DNA from: Prevotellaceae bacterium UBA6858
GTDB taxonomy: Bacteria; Bacteroidota; Bacteroidia; Bacteroidales; Bacteroidaceae
Direction: 5' to 3'
DNA: 5,701 bases
NCBI GenBank assembly: GCA_002451695.1
Contig: DKDC01000032.1
Span: 1-5,701 of the forward strand
Below the pieces are notes generated by a model. It was not told the DNA's origin, ran no database searches, and was given only the letters and a program-made list of their open reading frames with translations. Shown here piece by piece: positions 5,652-5,701 of this stretch. The stretch's first letter is position 1. Each line of letters starts with the position of its first letter. The position numbers and the translations under genes were made by a program.

Positions 5652-5701
5652 CTACAACGGAAATTGGAAAAACCGTGTCTGACGTAGAAAAAATTATGTC
5701 T
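5652..5701 (+). repeat. 21-bp repeat array, right end (cut by window)
   Basis: Three units begin at 5652, 5673 and 5694, again exactly 21 bp apart. The first is degenerate (CTACAACGGAAATTG), the second well preserved (CCGTGTCTGACGTAG), and the third is cut by the window end after TTATGTCT. Spacers are GAAAAA and AAAAAA. The array has the same orientation as that at 4282-4359 and is opposite to the one at 1-32. It probably continues past the window. Confidence 0.8.

Overview
The window reads as a chromosomal segment of a Bacteroidetes bacterium, most likely a Bacteroidales gut-type genome. The reasons are promoter elements of the TAnnTTTG type upstream of both transcription units, mostly weak Shine-Dalgarno sequences, an AraC regulator of the kind common in this group, and protein families I associate with Bacteroidales. 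This assignment is inference; no rRNA or marker gene is present.

Layout, left to right: (1) 1-237 is non-coding. It holds the end of a 21-bp periodic repeat array in reverse orientation and a pair of perfect 26-bp inverted repeats that are themselves palindromic. (2) 238-4117 on the minus strand is a tight four-gene operon. In transcription order it encodes a membrane polyferredoxin that looks like a NapH-NapG fusion (2639-4117), a Tat-lipoprotein aldo/keto reductase with two C-terminal [4Fe-4S] motifs (1210-2631), a DUF1893 protein (770-1213) and an ECF-transporter S-component-like membrane protein (238-750). The junctions are 7 bp, a 4-bp ATGA overlap, and 19 bp. (3) 4118-4611 is a divergent intergenic region with a promoter for each direction, four units of the 21-bp repeat, and an 11-bp direct repeat spaced 21 bp apart that looks like an AraC-type operator. 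(4) 4612-5523 on the plus strand encodes the AraC-family regulator. (5) 5524-5701 is non-coding and carries a 27-bp near-palindrome followed by the start of another 21-bp repeat array.

How the genes may work together (inference): the first gene has two cytoplasmic cluster motifs, four membrane segments with two CxxxCP motifs, then an internal twin-arginine signal and four more cluster motifs. This is the expected build of a relay carrying electrons from the cytoplasm to the outside of the inner membrane. The next gene is an aldo/keto reductase with its own twin-arginine/lipobox signal and ferredoxin-type clusters, so it would sit where the relay ends and where NAD(P)H is absent. The pair could form a ferredoxin-fed extracytoplasmic reductase, with the S component importing a related small molecule and DUF1893 acting on it in the cytoplasm. 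The divergent AraC protein is the obvious candidate regulator.

The most unexpected DNA-level feature is that the two ends of the window are mirror images. Palindrome, linker and 21-bp array occur at 1-104 and again, inverted, at 5577-5701, with linker spacings conserved to within one base. They bracket the whole five-gene block.
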